Shown here: piece after piece, positions 43,245-51,404 of the stretch
Layout of the letters: the number at the start of each line of letters is the position of its first letter
How positions within the stretch are numbered: position 1 is the stretch's first letter
Assembly: GCF_001758225.1 (NCBI RefSeq)
Contig: NZ_MAST01000023.1
Location: 1 to 64,000, forward strand
Origin: Humibacillus sp. DSM 29435
GTDB taxonomy: Bacteria > Actinomycetota > Actinomycetes > Actinomycetales > Dermatophilaceae
Length of the DNA: 64,000 nt
Direction: 5' to 3'
The notes under the pieces: generated by a model
The model's input: the letters and a program-made list of their open reading frames with translations, nothing else
Told to the model about the DNA's origin: nothing
Databases searched by the model: none
Made by a program: the position numbers and the translations under genes

Positions 43245-44951
43245 ATGAGCTCCTCCCGACACGCACATCGCACCCCGCCGCGGTTCGGTGTCGCCACCCC
43301 CAGGGTCCTTGCCGCGGCCGCGAGCCTCGCCCTGCTGGTGCTGCTCGGCGCCACACTCACCCGCATCGCCTTCGGGAGCAACGAGACGACTGCGAGCTGC
43401 GGCCAGCAGCTGCCGCAGCTACGCGTCGCTGCCGCCCCCGCCATCGCCCCGGTGGTCGCCGCCCTCGGGCACGATCTGCTCGGCGGTTCCGCGGCGCCCG
43501 ACTGCTTCGATGTCGCCGTCCGGTCGGTCGACGCGCGGGCCGAGATCCAGTCCCTCGCAGACGGCGCGACGCGACCGCCCGATGTGTGGATCCCCGACTC
43601 GACGCTCTGGATCGACCGCGCCGGCGTCGAGCGGGTGGCCAAGGCGACCAACGCGGCCTCCGTCGCCAGCAGCCCTCTCGTCATCGCCGTGCCGAGCCGA
43701 GAGGCCGATCGACTGCGTGGCACAGGTATGACAGAGACCATGCCCCGTCCCACCGTGGCCGACCTCGCCGTAGCCACCGCCCAGGGCGACCCCTTCACCA
43801 TCGAGCTGTCCGACCAGAAACTGTCACCGACCCGAGTCGGCACCATTCTGGCCCTGACCGAGGCGACCCGAGGAACGCCCGACGCGCGCGCCTCACTCAC
43901 CGCCCTGCTCCGCAGCGCCCGCGTCACCACAGACCCGACCACCACACGGCTGACGTCTCTTTCACCGACCGCTAGCGTCGGGGTACCGGCATCTGAGCAT
44001 GACGTCTGGGCCGCCCGCCACGACAGCTCCTCAGCGCGACCGGTCGCGATCTACACCGGCGGGGGGGGCTTCGACTTCCCGTATGCCGTGCTGACCACCG
44101 ACCCGGCCACCACCCAGCGGGCCCAACGACTGTTCGACCTTCTCACCAGCGCCCCGGGACAGAGCCGGTTGAAGGCCTCCGGCCTCCGAGACGTCAACGG
44201 GGTCGGAGGGCCCGCGCTCGCCGCCGACCGGGGCGTCGATGGCACAACGAAGATCACCCCGGCCCCCCTGAGCCCACCGTCACTGGCCCAGGCCGAGAAG
44301 GTGCTCGCGACCTCCACCCAAGACGCTCGACTGCTCGCCGTCATGGACATCTCCGGCTCGATGGCCTGGGGCGTGGGCGGCCGCGACACGGCTGGACCCT
44401 CACGTCTGGCCATCGCCACCCGGGCCGCGGCCACCGGCCTGGGGCTCTACCCCCCCAGCACCGAGGTGGGCTTCTGGGTCTTCTCCAAGGACATCGCCGG
44501 CAGCCGCGACTACCGCGAGGTCGCACCCGTGACCCGGCTCGACGCACCTGGCTTCCGCTCCGCACTCACGAGCGCACTGACGCAGGCCGCACCCACGCCG
44601 GGTGGGGACACCGCGCTCTACGCGACGACCCTCGCCGCCGTGCGACAGATGGGCACACACTGGCAACCCGGACGCGTCAACGCCGTGGTGCTCCTCTCGG
44701 ACGGCAAGAACACCGACACCGACGGACCGACGCTCAGCCACGTCGTCTCCGCACTGGAGGCACAGGGCCGCTCGTCCACCCCTGTCCCTGTCATCACCAT
44801 CGCCTTCGGCCCGCAGGGCGACGCGGTCTCACTCGCCGCCATCAGCAAAGCCTCCGGAGGCGCGACCTACCGGGCCAGCACGGCCGACCAGGTGCGACAG
44901 ATCTTTCTCGACGCGGTCGGTCAGCGGGCCTGCCGTCCCAACTGCACCTGA
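43245..44951 (+). CDS. Secreted substrate-binding plus VWA domain protein
   Basis: 568 residues. A hydrophobic segment (VLAAAASLALLVLLGATL) at about 20-40 serves as signal or anchor, so the rest is probably outside the cell. About 50-340 resembles a periplasmic binding protein (LPQLRVAAAPAIAPVVAAL, DVWIPDSTLWIDRAG). A von Willebrand A domain starts near 365 with an intact MIDAS: MDISGS (DxSxS), GGDTALYAT (Thr) and LLSDGKNTDTDG (Asp). The C-terminus has a Cys pair (RACRPNC). Such proteins bind partners through a metal; the partner is unknown. An in-frame GTG one codon upstream (43242) is possible. Confidence 0.88.
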   Translation: MSSSRHAHRTPPRFGVATPRVLAAAASLALLVLLGATLTRIAFGSNETTASCGQQLPQLRVAAAPAIAPVVAALGHDLLGGSAAPDCFDVAVRSVDARAEIQSLADGATRPPDVWIPDSTLWIDRAGVERVAKATNAASVASSPLVIAVPSREADRLRGTGMTETMPRPTVADLAVATAQGDPFTIELSDQKLSPTRVGTILALTEATRGTPDARASLTALLRSARVTTDPTTTRLTSLSPTASVGVPASEHDVWAARHDSSSARPVAIYTGGGGFDFPYAVLTTDPATTQRAQRLFDLLTSAPGQSRLKASGLRDVNGVGGPALAADRGVDGTTKITPAPLSPPSLAQAEKVLATSTQDARLLAVMDISGSMAWGVGGRDTAGPSRLAIATRAAATGLGLYPPSTEVGFWVFSKDIAGSRDYREVAPVTRLDAPGFRSALTSALTQAAPTPGGDTALYATTLAAVRQMGTHWQPGRVNAVVLLSDGKNTDTDGPTLSHVVSALEAQGRSSTPVPVITIAFGPQGDAVSLAAISKASGGATYRASTADQVRQIFLDAVGQRACRPNCT

Positions 44952-44973
44952 GCACACCGAAAGGACCAGCTCG

Positions 44974-45891
44974 ATGACCGTCACCCAGAGCCAGACCGAG
45001 AGCGCCACCGGCGCTCAGCAGTTCTACGCCCAGCTCACCGAGCGCAACCAGGGCTTCGTCTCCGAGCGGGCGCAGCGGCGGCTCTCCGAGGCCGTGGTCC
45101 TCGTCGCCGGTTGCGGTTCGACCGGCGGCGCGGCCGTCGAGCCACTGGTGCGGATCGGGGTGCAGCACTTCCTGTTGGCCGACGTGGGTCGCTACGAGCT
45201 CAACAACCTCAACCGGCAGAACGCCTATCTGGCCGAGCTCGGCGAACACAAGGCGGTCGTCTGCGCTCGCCGGATCGACCAGGTCAACCCGTCGGCGACC
45301 ACCGAGATCCATGAGCAGGGGGTCACCACCGACAACGTCAACGACCTGGTGTCGCGGTGCGACATCGTCATCGACGGCGTCGACGTCACCGAGCCATCAG
45401 GGTGGCGAGCAAAGTTCGCGCTGCACGAGGCGGCGGCGAGTCAGGGCAGGCCCGTTGTGTCCGGCTACGACATGGCGGGCACCCAGTACGTCCGGTTCTA
45501 CGACTACTCACCGGGCGACGCGCCCTTCGACGGCGCCGTGCACCCCGACGACGTGGCGGGCGGAACGATCACGTGGGACCTGCTGAGGCGGGTCGTGCCC
45601 ATGCGCTTCGTCCCCATCGAGATGATCGACCTGGCCCGGGCTCGGGTCCGCGACGGCGACGACGGCCTCTCTCAGGTCGTCTACGCATCCCTGGCCTTCG
45701 GTGCCATCTCGTCACGGATCGTCCTGGCCCTCATGGAGGGCCAGGCGGTCCGCAGACACACCGTGGTCAACGTCGACTCGGCGGTTCGCCCCCCCTGGGC
45801 CAACCTGCTGGTCGCGGCCCGCAAGCCGCTGGCCGCGGTGCTGGCCCTGCGCGACCTGGCAGGGCTGCGGCGAGCGGCACGCCGTGGTTGA
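44974..45891 (+). CDS. ThiF-family E1-like adenylyltransferase
   Basis: 305 residues, preceded by AAAGGA. The Rossmann nucleotide-binding loop is VAGCGSTGGAAVEPLVRIGV near residue 46, then LLADVGRYELNNLNRQNAYL with the conserved Asp and the Arg of the NLNRQ motif. ThiF/MoeB/E1 enzymes adenylate a C-terminal glycine of a ubiquitin-like or peptide carrier, or activate small carboxylates. No obvious catalytic cysteine or zinc-binding CxxC pairs follow, so it may adenylate without forming a thioester. No ThiS/MoaD-like partner or JAMM protease is nearby. Its 3' end overlaps the MmpL start by eight bases. Confidence 0.88.
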   Translation: MTVTQSQTESATGAQQFYAQLTERNQGFVSERAQRRLSEAVVLVAGCGSTGGAAVEPLVRIGVQHFLLADVGRYELNNLNRQNAYLAELGEHKAVVCARRIDQVNPSATTEIHEQGVTTDNVNDLVSRCDIVIDGVDVTEPSGWRAKFALHEAAASQGRPVVSGYDMAGTQYVRFYDYSPGDAPFDGAVHPDDVAGGTITWDLLRRVVPMRFVPIEMIDLARARVRDGDDGLSQVVYASLAFGAISSRIVLALMEGQAVRRHTVVNVDSAVRPPWANLLVAARKPLAAVLALRDLAGLRRAARRG

Positions 45892-48235
45892 CCGGTTCGT
45901 ACGGGGCCTCGGCCGCTGGCGCTGGGCCATCACCGGGGCCTGGGTCGTCGCACTGGTCGTCGCGGGCGTGGTCAGCGTGCCGCTCCCGAGTCTCTTGAGC
46001 GGCGGCGGCTGGTCGGTCGACGGCTCCGACAGTGCGACCGTTCAGGCCGACCTCGCACACGGCTTCGTGGGCCGGGGTACCAGCGATGTGATGGTCGTCG
46101 TCGTCGACCACTGGTACACCAGCGACCAGCCCGGGTTCGCCAAACGAGTGGGCCGCGTCATGAACGACGTCGGCCACGACCGGGGCCTCTCGGTGCGCGA
46201 CCAGGTCGGTTTCTCGACGACGACCGGGCCCCTGCAGCAACGCTTCGTCGGCAAGGACGGACGTACCGCGATCGACCAGCTGGGCCTCGACCTCGAGGAC
46301 GGCACGGCCCGGCGGGTGCTGCCCCAGATGCAGTCCGAGGTCTCGAGTCGCTTCGCCGGCCAGGGCCTCGACGTGACCCTGGTCGGCACGGCCGCCTTCT
46401 GGGGAGCGGTCAACACCCTCAGCGAGGAGGGCCTCGTCCATGCCGAGATGCTGACCTTCCCGCTGATTCTGGTCGTCCTTGTCGGCCTCTTCGGCGGCCT
46501 GGTGGCGGCCTTGGTCTCGCTGGCCGTCGGTGCCACGGCGATCCTGGCGAGCTTCGCCGTGCTCACGGTGCTGGCCGGGCATCTGGAGCTCTCGCTCTTC
46601 GTGCAGAACACCGCCACGATGCTCGGCCTCGGCGTGGGAATCGACTACTCCCTGTTCGTCATCGCCCGGTTCAAGGAGGAGCTCGGACGCGGGAGCACGG
46701 TCGATGATGCACTCGCCACGACCCTGCGCACGTCAGGCGAGACCGTCCTGTTCTCCGGGATCACCATCCTGGCCGCGATGAGCACCCTGTTCCTCGTTCC
46801 GCTCGGGGTGGTCTTCTCGATCGCTCTCGGTGCGGTGGTCGTCGTCGCGTTCTCGGTGCTTGCCTCGCTGCTCCTGCTGCCGGTGCTCCTGCGGCTGCTC
46901 GGGCACCGGATCTCCGCGGGGCGCGTCCCCCTTCTCGGCGCCGGCGCCAGGCGAGGTGCCCACCGCGAACCTCCCATCCGGGGGGCCCATCGTCCCCCCC
47001 ACCTGACCCGCTGGGAACGGGTCGCGCACCGGGTGATGGCTCGGCCCCTCGTGTTCCTCGGGCTCGGGCTCATCCTGCTGCTGACTCTCGCTGCCCCGGC
47101 TCGGTCGTTGACGACGTTCACCCCGGACGCCCAGATCGTGCCTCAGAGCTCGCCGGTGCGGGTGGGCTTCGACCGCGTGCAGGATCAGTTCGGCACGGGA
47201 ACGACCGCTCCGATCCAGGTACTGGTGACGGCTCCGCGCCCGATCACCACGCGAGCGGATGCCGCTGCGCTGGTTCAGCTCGAGCGACGCCTGGCGGCGC
47301 TGCCGTCCGTCGCCCGAGTCGAGTCCGCCCTGCCCGTACTCGCGCTCGCCTCCCCCGTGGCACCGTTCGGCGCGTTGCAGGCCGGCGCCCGCGAGGCCCT
47401 GCCCAGCGGCATCCGCGGCCTGGTGGGGCACTACGTCTCATCGGACGCGACGAAGATGATCTTCGACGTGGTGCCGACGGGGCACGCCGCCGATGCGCAG
47501 ACCAGCGACCTGCTGGGCAGGGTGCATCTCGTGGTGGACGAGTCGTCGATCCCGGGCGCTCGGATCCTGGTGGGCGGCGAGACCGCTCAGGGGATCGAGA
47601 GCAACGCGGTGATCTCGGACCGGCTTCCGGTCGTCGTCGGCGTAATGCTGGTCGTGATCTACCTACTGCTGCTCGTGACCTTCCGCTCGATCTTGTTGCC
47701 GCTCAAGGCGATCCTGATGAACCTCGTCTCTGTGGCGGCCACGTTCGGCGTTCTCGTCATCGTCTTCCAGCACGGGGTGGGCTCGAGCCTGCTCGGCGCC
47801 GAGGGCAGCGGCCATATCCAGAACTTCGTGCCCATCCTGCTGCTCACGCTCCTGTTCAGCCTGAGCACCGACTACGAGGTGTTTCTGTTGAACCGGGTGC
47901 GGGAGGAGTTCGTGAAGACCGGTGACAACACCCGCAGCGTCGCGGTCGGCATGTCGAGCACGGCTCCCCTGATCTCTGGGGCTGCACTGCTGATGGTGGT
48001 CGTCTTCGGCTCCTTCGCCCTCGCCGGCATCCTGCCGATCAAGCAGCTCGGGTTCGGCATGGCGGTGGCCATTGCCATCGACGCGACGATCGTGCGGCTC
48101 GTGCTCGTTCCGGCCACCATGCGGCTCATGGGCGTCTGGAACTGGTGGATGCCGGGACGGCCCCGGCCCGGGGTCATCGCCCGACACCTGGGTCGGGTTG
48201 CCGACCCTGCTGGCGGGATCGCTGAAAGAGGCTGA
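45884..48235 (+). CDS. MmpL-family RND transporter
   Basis: 783 residues with the duplicated RND/MMPL layout. The first membrane helix is GAWVVALVVAGVVSVPLPSLL; the two proton-relay motifs GIDYSLFVIARFKEEL (about 251) and STDYEVFLLNRVREEF (about 660) each have the conserved Asp-Tyr pair. A large extracellular loop lies after helix 1 and another at 400-560. MMPL proteins export lipids and lipid-linked small molecules across the actinobacterial membrane. The GTG at 45884 is used because VVDRFVRGLGRWRW resembles the family start; it overlaps the ThiF stop. It is the last gene of the cluster. Confidence 0.92.
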   Translation: MVDRFVRGLGRWRWAITGAWVVALVVAGVVSVPLPSLLSGGGWSVDGSDSATVQADLAHGFVGRGTSDVMVVVVDHWYTSDQPGFAKRVGRVMNDVGHDRGLSVRDQVGFSTTTGPLQQRFVGKDGRTAIDQLGLDLEDGTARRVLPQMQSEVSSRFAGQGLDVTLVGTAAFWGAVNTLSEEGLVHAEMLTFPLILVVLVGLFGGLVAALVSLAVGATAILASFAVLTVLAGHLELSLFVQNTATMLGLGVGIDYSLFVIARFKEELGRGSTVDDALATTLRTSGETVLFSGITILAAMSTLFLVPLGVVFSIALGAVVVVAFSVLASLLLLPVLLRLLGHRISAGRVPLLGAGARRGAHREPPIRGAHRPPHLTRWERVAHRVMARPLVFLGLGLILLLTLAAPARSLTTFTPDAQIVPQSSPVRVGFDRVQDQFGTGTTAPIQVLVTAPRPITTRADAAALVQLERRLAALPSVARVESALPVLALASPVAPFGALQAGAREALPSGIRGLVGHYVSSDATKMIFDVVPTGHAADAQTSDLLGRVHLVVDESSIPGARILVGGETAQGIESNAVISDRLPVVVGVMLVVIYLLLLVTFRSILLPLKAILMNLVSVAATFGVLVIVFQHGVGSSLLGAEGSGHIQNFVPILLLTLLFSLSTDYEVFLLNRVREEFVKTGDNTRSVAVGMSSTAPLISGAALLMVVVFGSFALAGILPIKQLGFGMAVAIAIDATIVRLVLVPATMRLMGVWNWWMPGRPRPGVIARHLGRVADPAGGIAERG

Positions 48236-48316
48236 GCAGCAACAACGGAAGGGCAGCAACCTGGCGGTACGGCAGCAGGGTGGTGCCGGAGGTGGCGGTG
48301 ACCCCCCGTCGCGCGT

Positions 48317-49315
48317 CTAGGAGGTGTTGGTGCTTCGCCCGCCAAGGGCCGGTTCGGATGCCGCGGCCGCAGCGGGAAGCAGCCGACCCCGTCGTGCGGC
48401 CACCACCGTTCGCGCAGCGATGCCCCCGACCAGCCCCGTGATGGCGGCCAGAACGAGATAGCTGCTGGCGCGGTCACCCACGAAGCGGGTCGAGGCGATC
48501 CAGAACAGGGCCGCTCCGGCGACCGCCGTCCACGAGAACGTGAACGCCCACGTTCCGAGGGAGAACGAGAGCCGGATGTAGCGCGGCAGCAACGGCAGCT
48601 GGGCCGTGACCATCAGCAGGCCGTATCCGGCCAGAACCGCGGCGAAGAAGTCGACGCGACCGCCGTTGGCGAAGAAGTGGGCGAGGCTGGCCACGGCCGC
48701 CGGGGCCACCTCGATGGCCATCGTGGGGGCCAGAGCGTCGGGCAACGGGGGCCGAAAGATCAACCGCGCCAGGATCATCGAACCCATGATCGCCCAGCAG
48801 ACCAGACCCAGGCCCAGCATGACCTGGGCGAACCGCGGCTGCCCGACCTCGGCCAGACCGGCGGAGGCGACGAGACCTCCGGCCACGGTGGGCAGGAAGT
48901 AGCCGGGGTGGAGTCGGCTGAAGTCGGTTCCGCCGCGCATCCAGAACCCGGTGAACCACCCACCGAGCACCAACACGAGCACCGCGAAGACGTCGACGAC
49001 CACGGCCCCAACGACCGGTGCGTACGGCTCGATCCCGTCGGCAGCCAGCAGGATGGGCGTGATGACCGCCAGCGACGCGAACGGCCCGGCCGTCATGTCG
49101 CTCAGGTCGCGCGACCAGGCCCCCGGAGTCGCCACCGCGTACCGCAGGTAGACCACGCAGGATCCGGCCCACACCACCGTCGCGATGGCGGCCAGCACGT
49201 CACTGACCCAGTGCGGCGTCAGGTCGAGATTGGCCGCGATCCGCCAGGACGTGGCGAGGCCGGCCAGGCCGAAGCCCATCCCGAACACGTTGAGCGGGAT
49301 GCGGCGTCGTGACAT
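48317..49315 (-). CDS. TDT/SLAC1-family transporter (TehA-like)
   Basis: 332 residues with about ten predicted helices. The N-terminal FGMGFGLAGLATSWRIA and TVVWAGSCVVYLRY regions, and HPGYFLPTVAGGLVASAGLA in the middle, match the tellurite-resistance/dicarboxylate transporter family. Members transport C4-dicarboxylates, sulfite, chloride or tellurite; the ion is not predictable here. Transcribed on the opposite strand to the MmpL gene, with an 80-base gap at their convergent ends. Upstream, the esterase gene is on the same strand, so a loose operon is possible. Confidence 0.87.
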   Translation of the reverse strand: MSRRRIPLNVFGMGFGLAGLATSWRIAANLDLTPHWVSDVLAAIATVVWAGSCVVYLRYAVATPGAWSRDLSDMTAGPFASLAVITPILLAADGIEPYAPVVGAVVVDVFAVLVLVLGGWFTGFWMRGGTDFSRLHPGYFLPTVAGGLVASAGLAEVGQPRFAQVMLGLGLVCWAIMGSMILARLIFRPPLPDALAPTMAIEVAPAAVASLAHFFANGGRVDFFAAVLAGYGLLMVTAQLPLLPRYIRLSFSLGTWAFTFSWTAVAGAALFWIASTRFVGDRASSYLVLAAITGLVGGIAARTVVAARRGRLLPAAAAASEPALGGRSTNTS

Positions 49316-49368
49316 GGGTCCTCCTGACGGTTCCGGTCGGTGGTCGGCCCCCCGAGCGGGGATGGTCG

Positions 49369-50343
49369 TCAGTCGGTACCAAGGGCCTGTCGCAGAACAG
49401 CGATGGCCTGGGAGATGGCAGCGCGGGTGGCGTGGGTGTCGCGCAGCGGGTTCAGCATCATGAAGTCGTGAATGATGCCGTCGTAGCGGACCGTCGTGAC
49501 GTCGACACCGGCGGCGCGCAGGTGCGCGGCGTAGCCTTCACCTTCGTCGCGCAGCACGTCGGCCTCGTCGACGAGCAGGAAGGCGGGCGGCAGGCCCGTC
49601 AGCTGCTCCGGGGTGGCTCGGTACGGGGAGGCAGTGATCTCGCTGCGCCGGGCGGCATCCGGCAGGTAGGCATCCCAGAACCAGGCCATCCCCTTCGCGG
49701 CCAGGTAATGGCCAGTGGCGAACTGCTGGTACGAGTCGGTGCCCATCCCCGCGTCGGTGACCGGGTAGTACATCGACTGGTGCACGAAGCTCACGTCACC
49801 GCGTTCCTTCGCCATCAACGCAAGGGCCGCGGTCATGTTGCCGCCGACCGAGTCACCAGCCACCGCAAGCCTACTCGGGTCGATACCGTGTGCTGCGCCT
49901 TCGGATCGAAGCCACTGCGCCACCGCATAGCCCTGCTCGATCGCTACCGGGTAGTGCGCCTCGGGCGACCGCGTGTACTCGACGAAGACGATAGCCGCGC
50001 GGGCGCCAACGGACAGCTCGCGGACCAGTCGGTCGTGCGTTGCGGCATTGCCCAGGATCCAGCCCCCGCCGTGCATGTACAGAACGGCCGGCAGAGCATC
50101 CGTGACACCGACCGGTCTGACGATCCGTACCGGCACGTCACCGACGTCGGCGTGGACGGTGACCCATTCGTCGTCGACGTCGACCATCTCGACCGGTTCG
50201 GCCTGAATGTCGTCGAGAACCTTTCGGGCCTGCGCGACCGGGAGTTCGTAGAGCAGCGGGGGTTGGGCGGTCGCGTCGACGACGCTCTGCGCAGCAGCCT
50301 CGAGCACAACGGATCTCACCGTCGTGGTGGTCGTGGTTGACAT
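49369..50343 (-). CDS. HSL-family alpha/beta hydrolase (esterase)
   Basis: 324 residues. YMHGGGWILG is the HSL oxyanion motif, VAGDSVGGNMTAAL carries the nucleophile Ser, LVDEADVLRDE the acid, and IIHDFMML the His, a complete catalytic triad. It hydrolyses carboxylic esters of short or medium chain. The N-terminus is Thr-rich (MSTTTTTTVRS), like the NTF2 protein at 40.5 kb. The ATG at 50343 is preferred to an upstream in-frame codon. Located between the TDT gene and a divergent alpha/beta hydrolase. Confidence 0.92.
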   Translation of the reverse strand: MSTTTTTTVRSVVLEAAAQSVVDATAQPPLLYELPVAQARKVLDDIQAEPVEMVDVDDEWVTVHADVGDVPVRIVRPVGVTDALPAVLYMHGGGWILGNAATHDRLVRELSVGARAAIVFVEYTRSPEAHYPVAIEQGYAVAQWLRSEGAAHGIDPSRLAVAGDSVGGNMTAALALMAKERGDVSFVHQSMYYPVTDAGMGTDSYQQFATGHYLAAKGMAWFWDAYLPDAARRSEITASPYRATPEQLTGLPPAFLLVDEADVLRDEGEGYAAHLRAAGVDVTTVRYDGIIHDFMMLNPLRDTHATRAAISQAIAVLRQALGTD

Positions 50344-50549
50344 GGTGGTCCTTCTTCCAGATCGGTGCGATGCGTTGTCGTTCTGGCAACGTCGCACATC
50401 CAGGCGGGCCGATCCCATCCGGTTGTCCGGAAATGCCTGTCTGGCTGGCCGTGTCGTTCGGCGAGCCCGATGCTGGCACCGTCGTTCTCAAGGCCACGTT
50501 CAGCGGTCGGCCGGACCGCCATGGCCGGGGTTCCACGAGAGGAGACCTG

Positions 50550-51269
50550 ATGAAGTCGACCGTCATTCTGGTTCACGGAGCGTTTGCCGACTCGTCCAGC
50601 TGGGACGGCGTCATCGCGCCGCTGACCCGGTTGGGCCACACCGTGGTCGCGTTCGCCAACCCGCTACGGGGGGTGGCCACCGATGCGGCCCTGCTCACCG
50701 ACCTGGTGTCCAGCGTCGATGGGCCGATCGTGCTGGTCGGTCATTCGTACGGCGGGGCGGTGACCACGAACGTCGACGCCTCCGGTGCAGACGTGGTCGG
50801 TCTGGTGTACGTGGCCGGGTTTGCGTTGTCGCCGGGCGAGAGCTGTGGTGACGCCTCGGCTCTGACGCCCGGGTCGACCTTGGGTGACACCCTCGCGCCG
50901 GTGCCACTCGCGGGCGGCGGATCGGACCTTTACATCACCCAGGAGAAGTACCACCACCAGTTCGCCGCCGACCTGAGCCCCGAGCTGGCTGCGACCATGG
51001 CCGTGACCCAACGACCCGTGACCCAGGCTGCGCTCTTCGAGCCATCAGGGGACCACCCGCTCTGGCGGGACGTGCCGAGCTGGTTCGTCTTCGGCGAACT
51101 GGACCGCAACATCCCCGCCGCGGCGCACCACCTGATGGCCGACCGGGCGGGGGCACGTCGCACCCTCGAGGTGCCGGGCGCCTCCCACGTCGTCGGCATC
51201 TCACACCCCGACCAGACGGTCGAGCTCATCCTGCAGGCCGTCGGGGCCAACGTGGGATCCACAACCTGA
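50550..51269 (+). CDS. Alpha/beta hydrolase (EstC/salicylate-esterase-like)
   Basis: 239 residues. ILVHGAFADSSSWDGVIAPL is the N-terminal oxyanion region, VLVGHSYGGAVTTNV the nucleophile Ser, and the C-terminal DRNIPAAAHHL plus VPGASHVVGISHPDQT supply acid and His. The size and lack of a large cap fit small cofactor-free esterases and lyases of the plant-hormone-esterase-like group. GAGGAG stands seven bases before the ATG. It is divergent from the HSL esterase, with 200 bases between; no operator was recognised in that gap. Confidence 0.9.
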   Translation: MKSTVILVHGAFADSSSWDGVIAPLTRLGHTVVAFANPLRGVATDAALLTDLVSSVDGPIVLVGHSYGGAVTTNVDASGADVVGLVYVAGFALSPGESCGDASALTPGSTLGDTLAPVPLAGGGSDLYITQEKYHHQFAADLSPELAATMAVTQRPVTQAALFEPSGDHPLWRDVPSWFVFGELDRNIPAAAHHLMADRAGARRTLEVPGASHVVGISHPDQTVELILQAVGANVGSTT

Positions 51270-51404
51270 CCCCGGCGGACACCATGTCTGCACCTGATGG
51301 CGGGGATCGAGAACTACCTCGGCTTTCCGTGAGGGGGCGGTGGTGATCTCCTCGGTCCACGCGCACCTGGGCGAGCCGAGACCGGCGCTGACCCCACCCC
51401 GATC

